64,000 bases of DNA from Misgurnus anguillicaudatus (GCF_027580225.2 NC_073348.2:26061501-26125500), one strand, 5' to 3'; shown: positions 23,911 through 34,689, counted from the stretch's first letter. The notes: a model not told the origin generated them from the sequence alone. Made by a program: numbers and translations.

Positions 23911-24667
23911 TCCATTTTTAGTGATGTAAAGTAAACCTTAGCTGGGTTTTCACAGACAAGGTCGTGTTCATGTTTTACACACCGGCATATGAGGACACTG
24001 TAGTGTGACCATCATCTGTTAACACTCAGGGTCATTTACTCTTTGTCACATAAGATGTGACCGGCTGAGCTCAGACAGAAGGTGTTAGGGCAGTTCAGCG
24101 GCAGGAGAGCTTTGATAGGAATAAAATATAATTAAAGCTTTGATGCCACGTCCAAGATGAAACGTGTCTATCTGAACTTTACTCCCTCACTAAATAGAGA
24201 CGAGATTGTTCGTTCGCTCTAAATTAAACTCATGCTAATCCATAAACGTCTCCGTCTGGCATGCTCTACGTGTACCTGCCACATGTAGCTTCTGTAATTA
24301 TACGACACACAGGCACAATACATTAACTCTGTATGGAGCATAAGAGTTTTTGACCATCTGGGCTTCTGAAATATATTTATTATCTATTTACTAAGCAGTT
24401 CAGAAAATGATTCATGCCAATTAAACAGCTATGACATGAGTCACAAGATTATAAAAGCAAACAATATTTGAGCTATTAAAAAATAAATAAGCTACCATGT
24501 CTGTACCCAGTCTGTTCCATTAAGCTCTGCAGCTTTGAGCTGTTTCAATGTATTTTATTATCAGAAAACACATCTAGTTTAATAAAGTTTTAAAAGTTCT
24601 CATGTTAGGTGGAAAGTTAGCTAACATGACCTAGCTAGCTTTTGCAGTGAGGATTGCTGTAATTCCC

Positions 24668-24681
24668 GTTTCCATGGTAAC
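24668..24681. promoter_or_regulatory. Candidate RFX (X-box/EF-C) palindrome
   Basis: GTTTCCATGGTAAC fits GTTNCCATGGNAAC, the full RFX-family palindromic site, at every fixed position. It sits in repeat-poor DNA. A single 14-bp match with 12 fixed positions is unlikely by chance in a window of this size but does not prove function. Confidence 0.4.
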
Positions 24682-24792
24682 TGCATCTTCTGCTGTTTGT
24701 TTTGAGCTAATTAGCTTAACCTAAATGTCATGTGACTAATGCACTTAATATACTCATAAAGGAATGCAGGGTGTGAAATTGTACCTTCACAA

Positions 24793-24815
24793 AATATATA
24801 TATATATATATATAT
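24793..24815. repeat. (AT)n microsatellite
   Basis: An uninterrupted AT dinucleotide run of about 11 units. Confidence 0.9.
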
Positions 24816-25348
24816 GAAAAACATTTTATAGCTTGACTTTTCTGTCATGGTTTAATCATCTCCGAGCTTATCACTAAAGATCAGTTTCACTATGGAGATT
24901 TTAAAATGATGCTCTTACTTCCGAACGCTCACAGTTAAACTGTTTTTCTCCTGCTCTTCACAATCAGTCACTAAGTCAGTCACTTTTTCCAATCTTTTCT
25001 CTCTCTCTTGGTCTTTCTCAGTGTCACGGTGTTATTTCTCCTGTCAGTAAATCTCCGGTATGTTCTTAGCTTGGTAATAGTCTGTGCAAAGCTGAGCAGA
25101 ACAACTTAAGGATGTATCGTCCCGCCCTGATGTCTCTCCAGAGCAGCTATCGATCTGTGACAATCTCCGAGGTGCCCCCCGAGAGATTGAAAGCAATGAT
25201 GGACCTTCTTAAAGTGCTTTGTTTTCTTCTGCTTCTTTCCCCCTATCTGTCAGCTCTCATCACCAAACACCTGTCCACCAGGTGTGTGTGTGTGTTAGGT
25301 GGGGATGTATAGAGCGAAGAATCTTTAAATACATTCGGCTGTTAAGGG

Positions 25349-25380
25349 AAGGGATCGTTTGGAGCCTGCCAATTACAAGG
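25349..25380 (+). repeat. Detached fragment of the retrotransposon RT region
   Basis: The words AAGGGATCGTT, GAGC and TGCCAATTACAAG match 28677-28707, in the reverse transcriptase ORF, in order, differing only by about three single or double base insertions. The similarity ends abruptly on both sides. It lies upstream of the retrotransposon in the same orientation. Confidence 0.7.
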
Positions 25381-25435
25381 GTTCCATTAAAAATTTGTAC
25401 ATTCTAACATATAGTGATGTAAACAAAGGACTATC

Positions 25436-25765
25436 TAGGGTGGCCATTCCTGCCAGTTCCGCCGGACACATCCCGAACATGTTTTTGGGTTCGTTCTCCG
25501 GAAGTTGCGTTGGTCGACCGCATACGTCATCAAGGTTTAATATTTCTGGTTTCATTTCAGAAAAGCAACCGTTACATTTCAAGGTAAGAATTAAACTACA
25601 ATGATTGTATGTCTTAAAAGAAATAAATCTTAATTTTCTAATGTATTTTAACTGAAATGTGAGAACTTCGATGACGTATGCGGTCGAGCAACGCGACTTC
25701 CGGAGAACGAACCCGAAAACATGTTCGGGACGTGTCCGGCGGAACTGGCATGAATGGCCACCCTA
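25436..25765. mobile_element. hAT-type MITE (330 bp) with about 100-bp TIRs
   Basis: The ends TAGGGTGGCC and GGCCACCCTA are flanked by a perfect 8-bp TSD, GGACTATC (25428-25435 and 25766-25773). The inverted arms, about 25436-25535 and 25665-25765, differ by only a handful of bases. The arms include CGGACAC and CTCCGGAAGT words. No coding capacity in the AT-rich loop. The 8-bp TSD and TAGGG start fit the Ac-like hAT group. Near-identical arms and an intact TSD imply a fairly young insertion. Confidence 0.92.
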
Positions 25766-26060
25766 GGACTATCTATAGTACAACTGATTTCATTTTTAAA
25801 TTTCAATTACTGATGAAGTTTCCTTACTATAAATTAACACGAAATAAATAATAAGCAATAATTTTACTCTAGGTATGCGGTCAGCTTTAGGCTTGACTCA
25901 GGGAAAAGGACCCCCCTGCCTTGCATAGGCCCGTGGGTTGCGCCACTCAAACATCTAGGCAATCTCATGAGTGGGGATGGGACACAAGCTCAGGTTTGAT
26001 CACCCTGTAGCTGGCCACCTTTGATGAGGGTGTCTAGTGTTGAAAGGCCGAAACACCCCC

Positions 26061-26221
26061 TGATTCAAAGGAACACTACTGATGATGTGCCCCAGTTTAC
26101 AGCTTTCCCACGACTGAGATACAGCTCTCACGCCACTCTCAACATTAAGGCAAACCTCATGTGCATATCACCCATTGGCACAAAGGACAGTTTACCATCA
26201 TGTCCTGTGTTTTATAATTCT
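26061..26221 (+). repeat. 161-bp perfect direct repeat, upstream copy
   Basis: It runs from TGATTCAAAGGAAC to TTTTATAATTCT and is identical base for base to 28747-28907. It lies in the leader of the retrotransposon, between GGCCGAAACACCCCC and GAGTATCTGGACTTG. The distance between copies is 2,686 bp. Confidence 0.95.
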
Positions 26222-26352
26222 GAGTATCTGGACTTGTCCAGTGACCGCTGTGAAAGAACAGCTGACAACATAGGAAAGTCTGTGTGACAGCTTGGAGAGA
26301 CAGCTGACTGGAGGGAATAGTCCCCACTGGGGCTGTCATGGGCTAGCTACCC

Positions 26353-28940
26353 ATGGCGGCAGTCTCCAATGCTATTTCAGCTTATTGGAGACACCCGCCA
26401 AATGCTACAGAAAGTGAACAAAGGAACATACCCCTAGAGCCTGCGAGAGCGGGGGCGCAAGATGGCTCGATGACTGATAATATGGTTACAGACCCAGGAA
26501 TGGATATGACTACGAGCAAGAACTTGGCACATGAGACAACCACAACAGCAGCAGGACACTCACTGCAAGTGTGCACCTGTGGCTGGGCAAAAATGACATC
26601 ATTCAGGGGGTTGAGGACCCACCAGGGAAGGAGAGGGTGCTTGAGAGAGCAGAGACAAGGGCCTCGCATTGACCAGTACTTCTTACGAAGCAACCAGTCA
26701 AGTCAGTCGATTGAAGCACAGCGACGGGAAAAAAACCATAGTTCGCAGAGCATCAGTACTCTTGTAACTGAAGAGAACACAAGCACAGAAAGATTGGTGG
26801 AGGAACCCACCCAACCACAGAGACCTCCTAAGGAGGAAAAGATCAAAGGGCACAGACCGTGTGTGAAATGGCCTAAAGCTGTTGAGAAGAGAGAGTGGGA
26901 GATAATCAACAATGACCTGGCGAAAATCCTGGAGCAACAGGTGGGCACAGCAGAGAAAAAGCTGGAAAGGATGGGTGACATTATCTATCATTATGGAGAA
27001 GAGTGCTTTGGAGTGAAGATAAGGAGAAACTACAAAAAATCAACACCAGCCAAATCCAGGAGGCAGCAAGAGATCGATAGGCTGGTTAAGGAGAGAAGGC
27101 AGCTGAGGAAGCAGTGGAAGAAGGCCTCTGATGCAGAGAAAGAGGGGCTCATGCTACTCCAGGGGGACATTAAGTGTCGATTGGCAACCTTGCGAAGAGC
27201 AGAGAACTTAAGGAAACGTCGTAGGAAGAAGGAACACACAAGAACAAGGTTCTATAAAAACCCCTTCAAGTTCATCAAAGACCTCTTTGCTAAGGAAAAA
27301 AGCGGAATCCTGAAAATTCCAAAGCAGGAATTGGAAGAATATCTGAGAGAAATGCATCATGACATGAAAAGGCATGGACAGTTAGTTATCCCACATGATA
27401 TACCACCTATTAAACCTCCTGAATACAATCTGGAATCTTGCCCTCCAAAATGGAAGGAAGTGGAGAGTACAGTACGTCGTGCAAGATCAGCATCAGCCCC
27501 TGGGCCAAATGGAGTACCGTATAAGCTCTACAAGAATGCACCAGATGTACTACGCTATCTTTGGAGGCTAATTGGGATAGTGTGGCAGAAAGGAACAATA
27601 CCCAAGGCGTGGCGAAGGGCCGGGGGAGTGTTAATTCCTAAGGAGAAGGATGCGACTGATATAAGTCAATTCCGGCCAATCTGCCTTCTTAATGTTGAGG
27701 GGAAAATCTTTTTTAGTGTGATAGCACGGAGGTTATCCACTTACCTGGAGAAGAATGGGTACATTGATACATCAGTACAGAAGGCTGGCATTCCTGGGTA
27801 TGCTGGTTGCTTAGAGCATACCAGTATGATCTGGCATCAGATTCAAGCAGCGAAGAAAGACAAAAGAGACATCCATGTCGTCTTCCTTGACTTGGCCAAT
27901 GCCTTTGGAGCAGTTCCCCATAACCTCCTTTGGGAATCCTTTAACTTCTTTCAAGTTCCATCATCAGTCACTAGGCTAGTAAAAGCCTATTATGAAGACC
28001 TGCAACTGTGCTTCACAACAGCTGACTTTACAATCTCATGGCAGTGCTTAGAGCAAGGCATAATGGCAGGCTGTACAATCTCACCCCTGCCTTTCACAAT
28101 GGCCATGGAGGTAATCATCAGGGCATCAAGATGGGTAGTGGGGGGGAGCGGATTAAGAACGGGATCCGCCTTCCACCTATCCGAGCATACATGGATGGCA
28201 TGACCATTTTGACTACTACTGCAGCATGTACCAGGAGGTTACTGGGAAAACTGCAGGAGAACATCAAGTGGGCCCGGATGAAAATCAAGCCGAACAAGTC
28301 ACGAAGCATCTCAATAGTCAAGGGACAGCTTAAAAACGTGAAGTTTTGCATTGGTGACGACCCAATACCAACAGTGGCTGAGCAACCTGTCAAAAGCCTG
28401 GGGAGATGGTTCGACGCAAGTCTCAGGGACAAAAACCAAGTGCAGCAAGTAAGGCAGGACATCACTAACAGTCTTGAGAACATTAACAGGACCCTACTGC
28501 CAGGGAAGCTCAAGCTCTGGTGCCTGCAATTTGGACTTCTCCCTCGAGTAATGTGGCCACTTACTATATACGAGGTTCCAATAACAACTGTGGAGAAGAT
28601 GGAACGAACCATGACTTCTTATGTGAAGAAATGGTTAGGACTCCCACGATGTCTGACTAACATCAGTCTTTATGGTAAAGGGATCGTTGAGCTGCCAATT
28701 ACAAGCCTCACAGAAGAATTCAAGTGCTGTAAAGTAAGACTCCAGATGATTCAAAGGAACACTACTGATGATGTGCCCCAGTTTACAGCTTTCCCACGAC
28801 TGAGATACAGCTCTCACGCCACTCTCAACATTAAGGCAAACCTCATGTGCATATCACCCATTGGCACAAAGGACAGTTTACCATCATGTCCTGTGTTTTA
28901 TAATTCTTATGTAGCTGTAACAATATACCAGCTTAGATAA
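26353..28940 (+). pseudogene. Retrotransposon reverse transcriptase, frameshifted
   Basis: Frame 1 is open from ATG 26353 for 616 codons. Frame 3 continues to a stop at 28940. The product would copy element RNA into DNA at a nicked target. Visible landmarks by residue: a CxC-x13-H-x5-C zinc finger at 74-96 (CTCGW...GLRTHQGRRGC); a basic, Lys/Arg-rich linker at about 210-310; RT motifs SAPGPNGVPYKLYK (about 380), FRPICLLNVEGKIF (about 440), motif A FLDLANAFGAVPH (about 512, carrying the first catalytic Asp) and motif B QGIMAGCTISPL (about 568). The homology then passes to frame 3 at a G7 run (28140-28146), followed by motif C AYMDGM (about 28186) and a thumb-like region to about 28746. Motif C normally reads with two Asp; the second is Gly here. 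No restriction-like endonuclease domain follows. The last 50 or so codons come from the 161-bp repeat and are not RT-like. Both defects imply an inactive copy. Confidence 0.9.
28747..28907 (+). repeat. 161-bp perfect direct repeat, downstream copy
   Basis: Identical to 26061-26221. Here it replaces the expected C-terminal continuation of the RT ORF: the reading frame passes into it without a stop but without any RT similarity. The sequence after it (TATGTAGCTGTAAC) looks like host DNA. Confidence 0.95.
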
Positions 28941-29015
28941 GTGAAGCTCTGTTTATTTAGCTGCAAACTTAACAGGATTTTAATAGGATGGCTTCCTGGA
29001 CAGGATTTAGATTAA

Positions 29016-29237
29016 GGGGCGGTTTCCCAGACATGACTTATCCTAGTCCCAGACTAAAATGCATTCATTTTGTTTGAGCTGTCTTAATTTAGAAACACCA
29101 TATCTTAACATAGATCAGTGCCATTGTTTTGTCTCTAGATTCACACACCAGTATTGTTTTTTGTAAGGTTTGTTTGTAAAACTACTTAAATGTCCTAATA
29201 TAACTAAGGCCTAGTCTTGGATTCATTTAAACCTTGT
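29016..29237. mobile_element. TIR element A of a nested cluster (GGGGCGGTTTCCC)
   Basis: The left end GGGGCGGTTTCCCAGAC is intact. The right end stops at AAACCTTGT, where the next element begins with GGGGTGGTTTTCTGG, so the last bases were lost or are shared. The interior words AGTCCCAGACTAAAATGCA and CTAAGGCCTAGTC match the sister copies at 29238 and 29634. Non-coding. Confidence 0.65.
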
Positions 29238-29571
29238 GGGGTGGTTTTCTGGACAGAGATTAGCTTAAGCCAGGACTAGGCCTTAGTTTAATCGGGAAAT
29301 ATAACTAGTTTTAACAAACATGCATGACTAAAAACATTACTTGTGTGCATTTTGAGGCAAAACAAAGGACACTGATGTATTTTAAGATATGTCAGTGCAA
29401 GTTGTTTTCAGTTTGGACAGCTCTTAATTGTTTTAGTCTAGGACTAGACAATAAAGTAGATTTGAAAACATACCTTGCAAAAACGTTAATGTGTGCATCT
29501 TGAGAAAAAATATTGGCATAAATTGCTTAGGGCAGCACAAATAAGCATTTTAGTCTTGGACTAGACTTATA

Positions 29572-30184
29572 CCTTGTTCACACTGTCAGTCCAAAATCTG
29601 ATTTTGGTGCATAACAGATTTGACAAACTCTAAGGGGCGGTTTCCCGGACAGGGATTAGACTAGTCCTAGACTTAAACACTTTTAAGAGCTCTTCAAACT
29701 AAAAACAACTTGCACTTGCATATCTTAAAATACATCAGTGCCCTTTGTTTTACCTCAAAATGCACACAGGTAATGTTTTAGAAAGGCATGTTTGTTAAAA
29801 CTAGTTATATTTCCAAATTAAACTAAGGCCTTGTCCTGGATTAAGCTAATCCTGGTCCGGGAAACCGCTCCAAAAAGTCCATATTGTGTATCACAACTTT
29901 GCAGATCCGATCTTTGCGTCCTGGAGCATTCTGCTGCTTCTGGGTTATTTGCTCTGTTTCTATGGCAATGACGTCGCACTGGCAGGACAATTAGCGACGT
30001 CTGACGTGTTTACGTTTTACATGACGTGATAGCATGACATAACTGAAAAGCCACACAAATGCAATAAGTCTGAATTGGATTTCCAGAAATGCGATGTGAA
30101 AAGGATTTCAAACCAGCTCTGGATGTAGAAAAAACGTATTTCATGTGTTTTTTGCCCGGATTTGGACTGACAGTGTGAACAAGG
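29572..30184. mobile_element. TIR element C with TA flanks, split by element D
   Basis: The ends CCTTGTTCACACTGTCAGTC and GACTGACAGTGTGAACAAGG form a perfect 20-bp TIR, flanked by TA on both sides (29570-29571 and 30185-30186). A TA TSD fits Tc1/mariner-like or related non-autonomous elements. It contains the complete element D (29634-29871). Without D it would be about 375 bp. Confidence 0.8.
29634..29871. mobile_element. TIR element D (238 bp), innermost
   Basis: The ends GGGGCGGTTTCCCGGAC and GTCCGGGAAACCGCTCC form a near-perfect TIR. It is the youngest layer of this nest: it sits inside C, which sits inside B. Same family as A and B. The TSD is not clear. Confidence 0.8.
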
Positions 30185-30221
30185 TATTAAGGCCTATCCG
30201 GGACCCTCCCCCAAACACGCG

Positions 30222-30335
30222 TTCCTGTGACTCAGGTGGTAGAGAACTGCATTTACAATGCAACGGTCATGAGTTTGGTATCCAAGGTAATAAACACAGG
30301 TGATAAAGATCTGCCATGCCTAATACATAAATGTA
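30222..30335 (+). repeat. tRNA-derived SINE fragment with V-like tail
   Basis: The head TGTGACTCAGGTGGTAGAG contains an A box. The B-box region is decayed (ATGAGTTTGGTATCC). The tail GATAAAGATCTGCCATGC...ATAAATGTAAAT corresponds to the GATAAAAGCGTCTGCC-type tail of fish SINEs, after an internal deletion. Confidence 0.6.
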
Positions 30336-30748
30336 AATTATTCTTTTATTTTGACATTTCATTTGTGCTTTTATTTTGAAGTTTTTAGTATTTAATGCAG
30401 TCTTGTTTCCTTTCCTAATTGTGTTAATTAGTTTTGTTATTTTGCTTTTTTGCTATTTGTTTCATTGACCTTTCTTCCGGATTGTTTTTCCTCTATAGAA
30501 ATTCATCTGGAAATTTGGTAAGTCAAGGATAGTTATGTTCATGATATACTGTGAAGTATGTTATGGTTTGTAGTTGGCACATTTTAGTTAGTGTAAATTT
30601 AATTGGCTCTCCCCAACTATCCTCAGAGAGCTTTATAATAAATCTTGATTTGTAAAGGAATGTGTGCGCCCAGCCAGCACTGCAGCAAGAACAAATTTGG
30701 TTTTTATTCATGGTTGTAGTTGGGTATATGTTGTGTGCTAGTATTGAA

Positions 30749-31070
30749 CAGTGTTGGGGGTAACGCATTACAATTAATGTGCATTACGTAATAATATTAC
30801 TTTTCTGAAGTAACAAGTAAAGTAACCCATTACTTTATAAATGTACACATTAATTTTTAAGTTACTTTTTAAAATAAGTAATGCAAGTGACTTTTCAGTT
30901 CAATTTATTATATTTAAAGAAATAATGCACTGAATTAAACTGAACATAGTCATGTAGAATTACGCACTCTATGCGTGCGTGCATGCATTAGCAGGAACAT
31001 TTTTAGTTTGAAACGGAGATGGCAGGCCAGAGCTTGACATTTTTACGATAGAAATATGCATTTTTTTAAC
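30749..31070 (-). mobile_element. hAT element fragment, inverted copy of the 46819 element
   Basis: It starts with the hAT terminus CAGTGTTGGGG and AAGTAAC/ATGCATTAC words. Its inner part (GCACTCTATGCGTGCGTG, then GATGGCAGGCCAGAGCTTG and TGACATTTTTACGAT) matches the reverse complement of 47570-47680. The other terminus is missing, and the sequence runs into a piggyBac-like end at 31068. Confidence 0.75.
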
Positions 31071-31280
31071 CCTTGTGTGGTGTTCGGGTCTGTGGGACCC
31101 GTTTTTAATGTTTACTAAAAGAAAAATTATGCAATTAATTGTTGTTTCAACCTCAGATTCATTGGCCTTGGCTCATTTTCTATAAAGAACATAAAAATAA
31201 ACAACTTTATAATGACTGTACACCCCCCCTACACATTTATATTACATGTGTGGTGTTCGGGTCCACTGGACCCGGAGGTA
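31068..31280 (+). mobile_element. PiggyBac-like terminus with duplicated GTGTGGTGTTCGGGTC
   Basis: TTAA followed by CCCTTGTGTGGTGTTCGGGT is the start typical of a fish piggyBac-type non-autonomous element (TTAA target). The GTGTGGTGTTCGGGTC word recurs in direct orientation at about 31249. I do not find the inverted right end with TTAA downstream, so this is a partial copy. Confidence 0.5.
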
Positions 31281-31289
31281 ATGAGAGAG

Positions 31290-34200
31290 TGAAAATTGAA
31301 TGTGCTATGTAACTTCACTTTATTTTTCTCCTATCTGGGACTCCTGTGAGTGCATGAGTGTGTTTGTATATATTTCTGTACATATGTGATGGATGCATGT
31401 CGGAGTTTTGGCCTTCGGCACTTGCTGTAACAGCGCAAGGATACAACATGTTATATATCAAGAATGAACACTTGTCTGCCCCCACTGTCCCAAACACTTT
31501 ACCTTTTGTCTAACAGGAACCATTCTACATTTTACCATTATATCCCTTACAAAAAATAACAATGGTTGTATTATAGTAAAAGTGTAGTAATCATGGTAAA
31601 CTGGTGTATTGATTACTATTTGTAAAACCATGAGTTACCACAAAACCTATGGTGTGTGTGTTTGTGTGTGTATGAGTGTGTGAGAGAGAGTGAGAAATAG
31701 GGAAAGTAAAATTTCATATCCAAGCATTTTCATCATTTTAGGTTGTAGCCAAAAGCAACACATTGTACTGCATTGTGAGTGGACATAAGATGGACAGGAA
31801 GACACAGTATACGTCTATAAAAATGCAAGAAATGCATATGCAACACAGCTACACAATTATCGCCACCAACTGGGCTGGAGTGTCTATTATTCAAGCTCTC
31901 AATGGAAGAATATACAGGTGTGAGGCATTTGGAAAAATAGGTCCACTAGTTTACAATAAATGCTAAAACACCTGTTGGAAAGCATCGTTTGCAGCGATTT
32001 TTGTGTGAGCATATCAGTGAACACCCCCTGACCACTCGGTGAGTTTCACGTCTTTGTAAACGAAAGTTTAATGCATTTTAGGAAGGATTGTTCCAGTGCA
32101 CCTATACACCCATTGTAGAGGTGAGAGTTGAAACAACAAACACCCGAAAATTCTCGGGGCAGCCGCATATGTCGAAATTTCAGTCAAAACCATTCTATAT
32201 CATCATAACCAATCTGAAAACAGGGCCCGAACTTGTCCTTTAAGAGCTTGTTTTGGTACTGGATGCTGGTTGACTATCACCTTTTTTAAAGCCTGTCATA
32301 TGGCACAGATTAGCACGCAATTTTAGTCATCCCCACATATTTCACCTTTAAAAATGCAGGAAGATTTAACCCATTTGTGCCGGTGCACGCAGCATCAGGC
32401 GCAAGCGGTGCATGCCTTTTGTCCCGATGTAGTTAATAAAGAGTGCTCCATCATAACACCTATGTCAAGACAACATCAGCCATAAACCCGCGTGTTTACT
32501 AGAAAGTAAAAAAAACATTCTTGCAAAGGCAGAGCTCCCTGTTTGTGTTAAATCAGTTAGGGTGGATGCTTTTCAGCTGTCAAAGAGAGAGGGTTGAGTA
32601 ATGGACCCTGGCATGTGTTGCCCATCAGAGCCGGTTTTACCCTGTAGAGGGTCAGCAGAGAATCATACATCACACCAGTCATCATCGACTGATAGCTGTT
32701 TCCAACAACCACTGACTGAGTTTCCACTTTTAATACACACTAACATACACACAGGTGCATCTGTCTCCTGATCTTTTTATCTAAAAAGATTGATATATCC
32801 AATGCTCGGCTCATAGACGTGTACACCTCACTTCAGATATTCCTTCGGTGCATCCAAGCGAAAAAAGTTGCATTGTTTTGCTGGAGGATTTTTGGTGGTT
32901 GTTCTTTTTTAGGATATGAAGGTCGTTGTTTTGATATGTGCATGATAAGAATTCCCCACTGACTTCTGTAAGTCTTTTAGGGACTTTACTTATAAAGATG
33001 TGCAACAAAAATATATTTTCATATTTCACTGGTTAATTGCATATTATCTTAGTCATCACACCTACACACTTACAGAATACTGTGATGTTTAAGCTCTTGA
33101 TCCTCTATTGTGTTTGCACATCACTATCCTGCGGTCAAAATGTAGCCCTTTACTTGATACAAAAAATGAACAAATCTTTTATTGTCAAATGCACCTTACA
33201 TTTATCTTTTTCAGAGGTTAACGTATAAAAAGTTTCTCTTTTGCGTAGGAGGTAGTGTGCAGTACAAGTTAAAGCAGGAGGGAATATTTGCATGGCCGAC
33301 AGACGCTCAGACAAGCTTGTGGCCTTCCCGTGGCTCTCAACTATTTATTATCTGTAGCCATTAGCATCTCTGAAGCATCCCGCGCTTATGGCGACCCCTC
33401 TTCCGCGTTGGTAATGACACTCGAAAACCGTCTCCTCTAAAGTGGCCCGCCACATTAAACAGCCAATTTAATCTGAGGCGATTCAACAATTGCTTCACCC
33501 TCTTGATGTCTTCGTTTTGCTGAAGAACCGTTTGAAACCGGCTTTGATATGGGACGGCCCTCATACGCTGACAATGACACGTACTTTGCTTTGATATCTG
33601 TTCACGGCCGTGGTCAATGACATCATGCTGATAATCAAGTTTTTGCGGAGATGAATTGCCGTCACAATGGCGTCTGACATTTACTGTATAGCGGTTGCTG
33701 AATGATTAAAGGCAGGAATGATTACTTTTTGCATTTTGGAAATGATACTATTTTGGGTGAGATAACAATGTTTTATCTTTTTATATTTCACTTCTGTGTT
33801 TCTGGGTGTCTGTATGTCTATATTTGCCATTACTCTCTCTGGAAATGAAAGAGGAAATATTGCAATATTAAAATTGTTTTATTAAAATTATATTGTATTC
33901 CCTAAATGTTCAAGATCCAGACTTTTGGTTTAGGCTCAGAAGTTTGTCTCCATTGTATTCCCCGAGCGTTCAATCAAGATAAATATTTGATTTGCGTTGC
34001 ATCAGGATCTTTGTGGTAACCCAGATGCTCAGTGCCTAGAACCTTCCAGCAAAATTTCTCACCCAAAATATGTTTCCTCGCATTAAGCATCCGGGTGAGT
34101 GATGAAATCTACCGAAACACAGCAAAAACACACTTGCGAATCATGTTGAAATGATACGAGCTGAGCAGAACAGAACAAACCTGTCTCTGAGGAGCAATCG

Positions 34201-34680
34201 GTAACCCTTTGCTCAGCAGGCAGAAGAAATTGATCTTTGGTCTTTTCTGAGAAAAACTTACAATTTATCAAAGAATCTTTATGAGGTGCTTTTGGTACAA
34301 CTGACATGAAACGAAGTACCAATTGTGTATGTTTTCATTGCTGTACATACTGTGGGGGCATTTTTTTATTCTTTAAAAAGGCTACAGTATCAGGGCTGAT
34401 GCAATATTTTACAGTATAGGTTTGGTACCTTGCTCTTGGCCACAAAAGTTATTGTTCATAGCTCAGTGAATTAGTGTTCTTAGGTCCAGTTTTTCCTGAT
34501 CCCATTTTTCAAACTTTAGTTAGTGTGTAATGTTGCTGTTAGAGCATAAATAATACCTGCAAAATGATAAAGCTCAAAGTTCACTGTCAAGCGATACATT
34601 TTCCTTAACAGAATTCCCCTTTTAAAACATACAGTGAATGCCGGTTGAAGATGTCACAATAAAAGTCTTTTAAAAGATTT
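31290..34680. other. Mostly unique non-coding sequence
   Basis: Includes a short frame (31763-31966) with no recognisable domain and GT/GA-rich tracts near 31655-31690. About 33340-33720 is repeat-poor with balanced composition and many short open frames on both strands (see findings). No TIR elements were identified. Confidence 0.4.
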
Positions 34681-34689
34681 TTAAATTGG

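Larger units (their letters stand above)
22870..25340. other. Mostly unique non-coding sequence
   Basis: It contains one solo MITE end (23846-23910), an (AT)n tract (24793-24815) and a palindromic RFX-type site (24668-24681). No gene was recognised. A short frame at 25112-25312 with a hydrophobic segment (LLKVLCFLLLLSPYLSA) is probably chance. Confidence 0.4.
25870..28907 (+). mobile_element. Degenerate non-LTR retrotransposon, R2/NeSL-like
   Basis: It consists of a presumed 5' untranslated leader (about 25870-26352, GC-richer than its flanks), an N-terminal zinc-finger region and a reverse transcriptase, and ends in a 161-bp segment that also occurs in the leader. The architecture (an N-terminal CCHC-type finger before the RT and no apurinic endonuclease domain upstream) fits the clades that use a C-terminal restriction-like endonuclease (R2, NeSL and relatives). 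That C-terminal domain is absent here: RT-type sequence stops at about 28746. No 3' tail or flanking TSD was recognised. The exact clade is not determined. Confidence 0.75.
29238..30211. mobile_element. TIR element B, split by element C
   Basis: The left end is GGGGTGGTTTTCTGGACAG and the right remnant AAGGCCTATCCGGGACCCTC (to about 30211). It is interrupted after GGACTAGACTTA (29570) by element C. Same family as A and D, in inverted relation to A in its inner words (CCAGGACTAGGCCTTAG). Confidence 0.6.

Noticed and set aside
25112..25312. Possible exon with hydrophobic segment
   Set aside because: No splice-flank consistency, no recognisable family, and overlapping frames in the same area.
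26013..26060. Hammerhead-ribozyme-like core (TGATGAG ... CCGAAAC) in the retrotransposon leader
   Set aside because: The first core base is U rather than C, and stem II would have only two good pairs. An alternative GGGTGT/ACACCC stem competes with it. Not enough to call a ribozyme.
26061..28907. 161-bp repeats as long terminal repeats of an LTR element
   Set aside because: They lack TG...CA ends, a primer binding site and a polypurine tract, and the RT is of non-LTR type.
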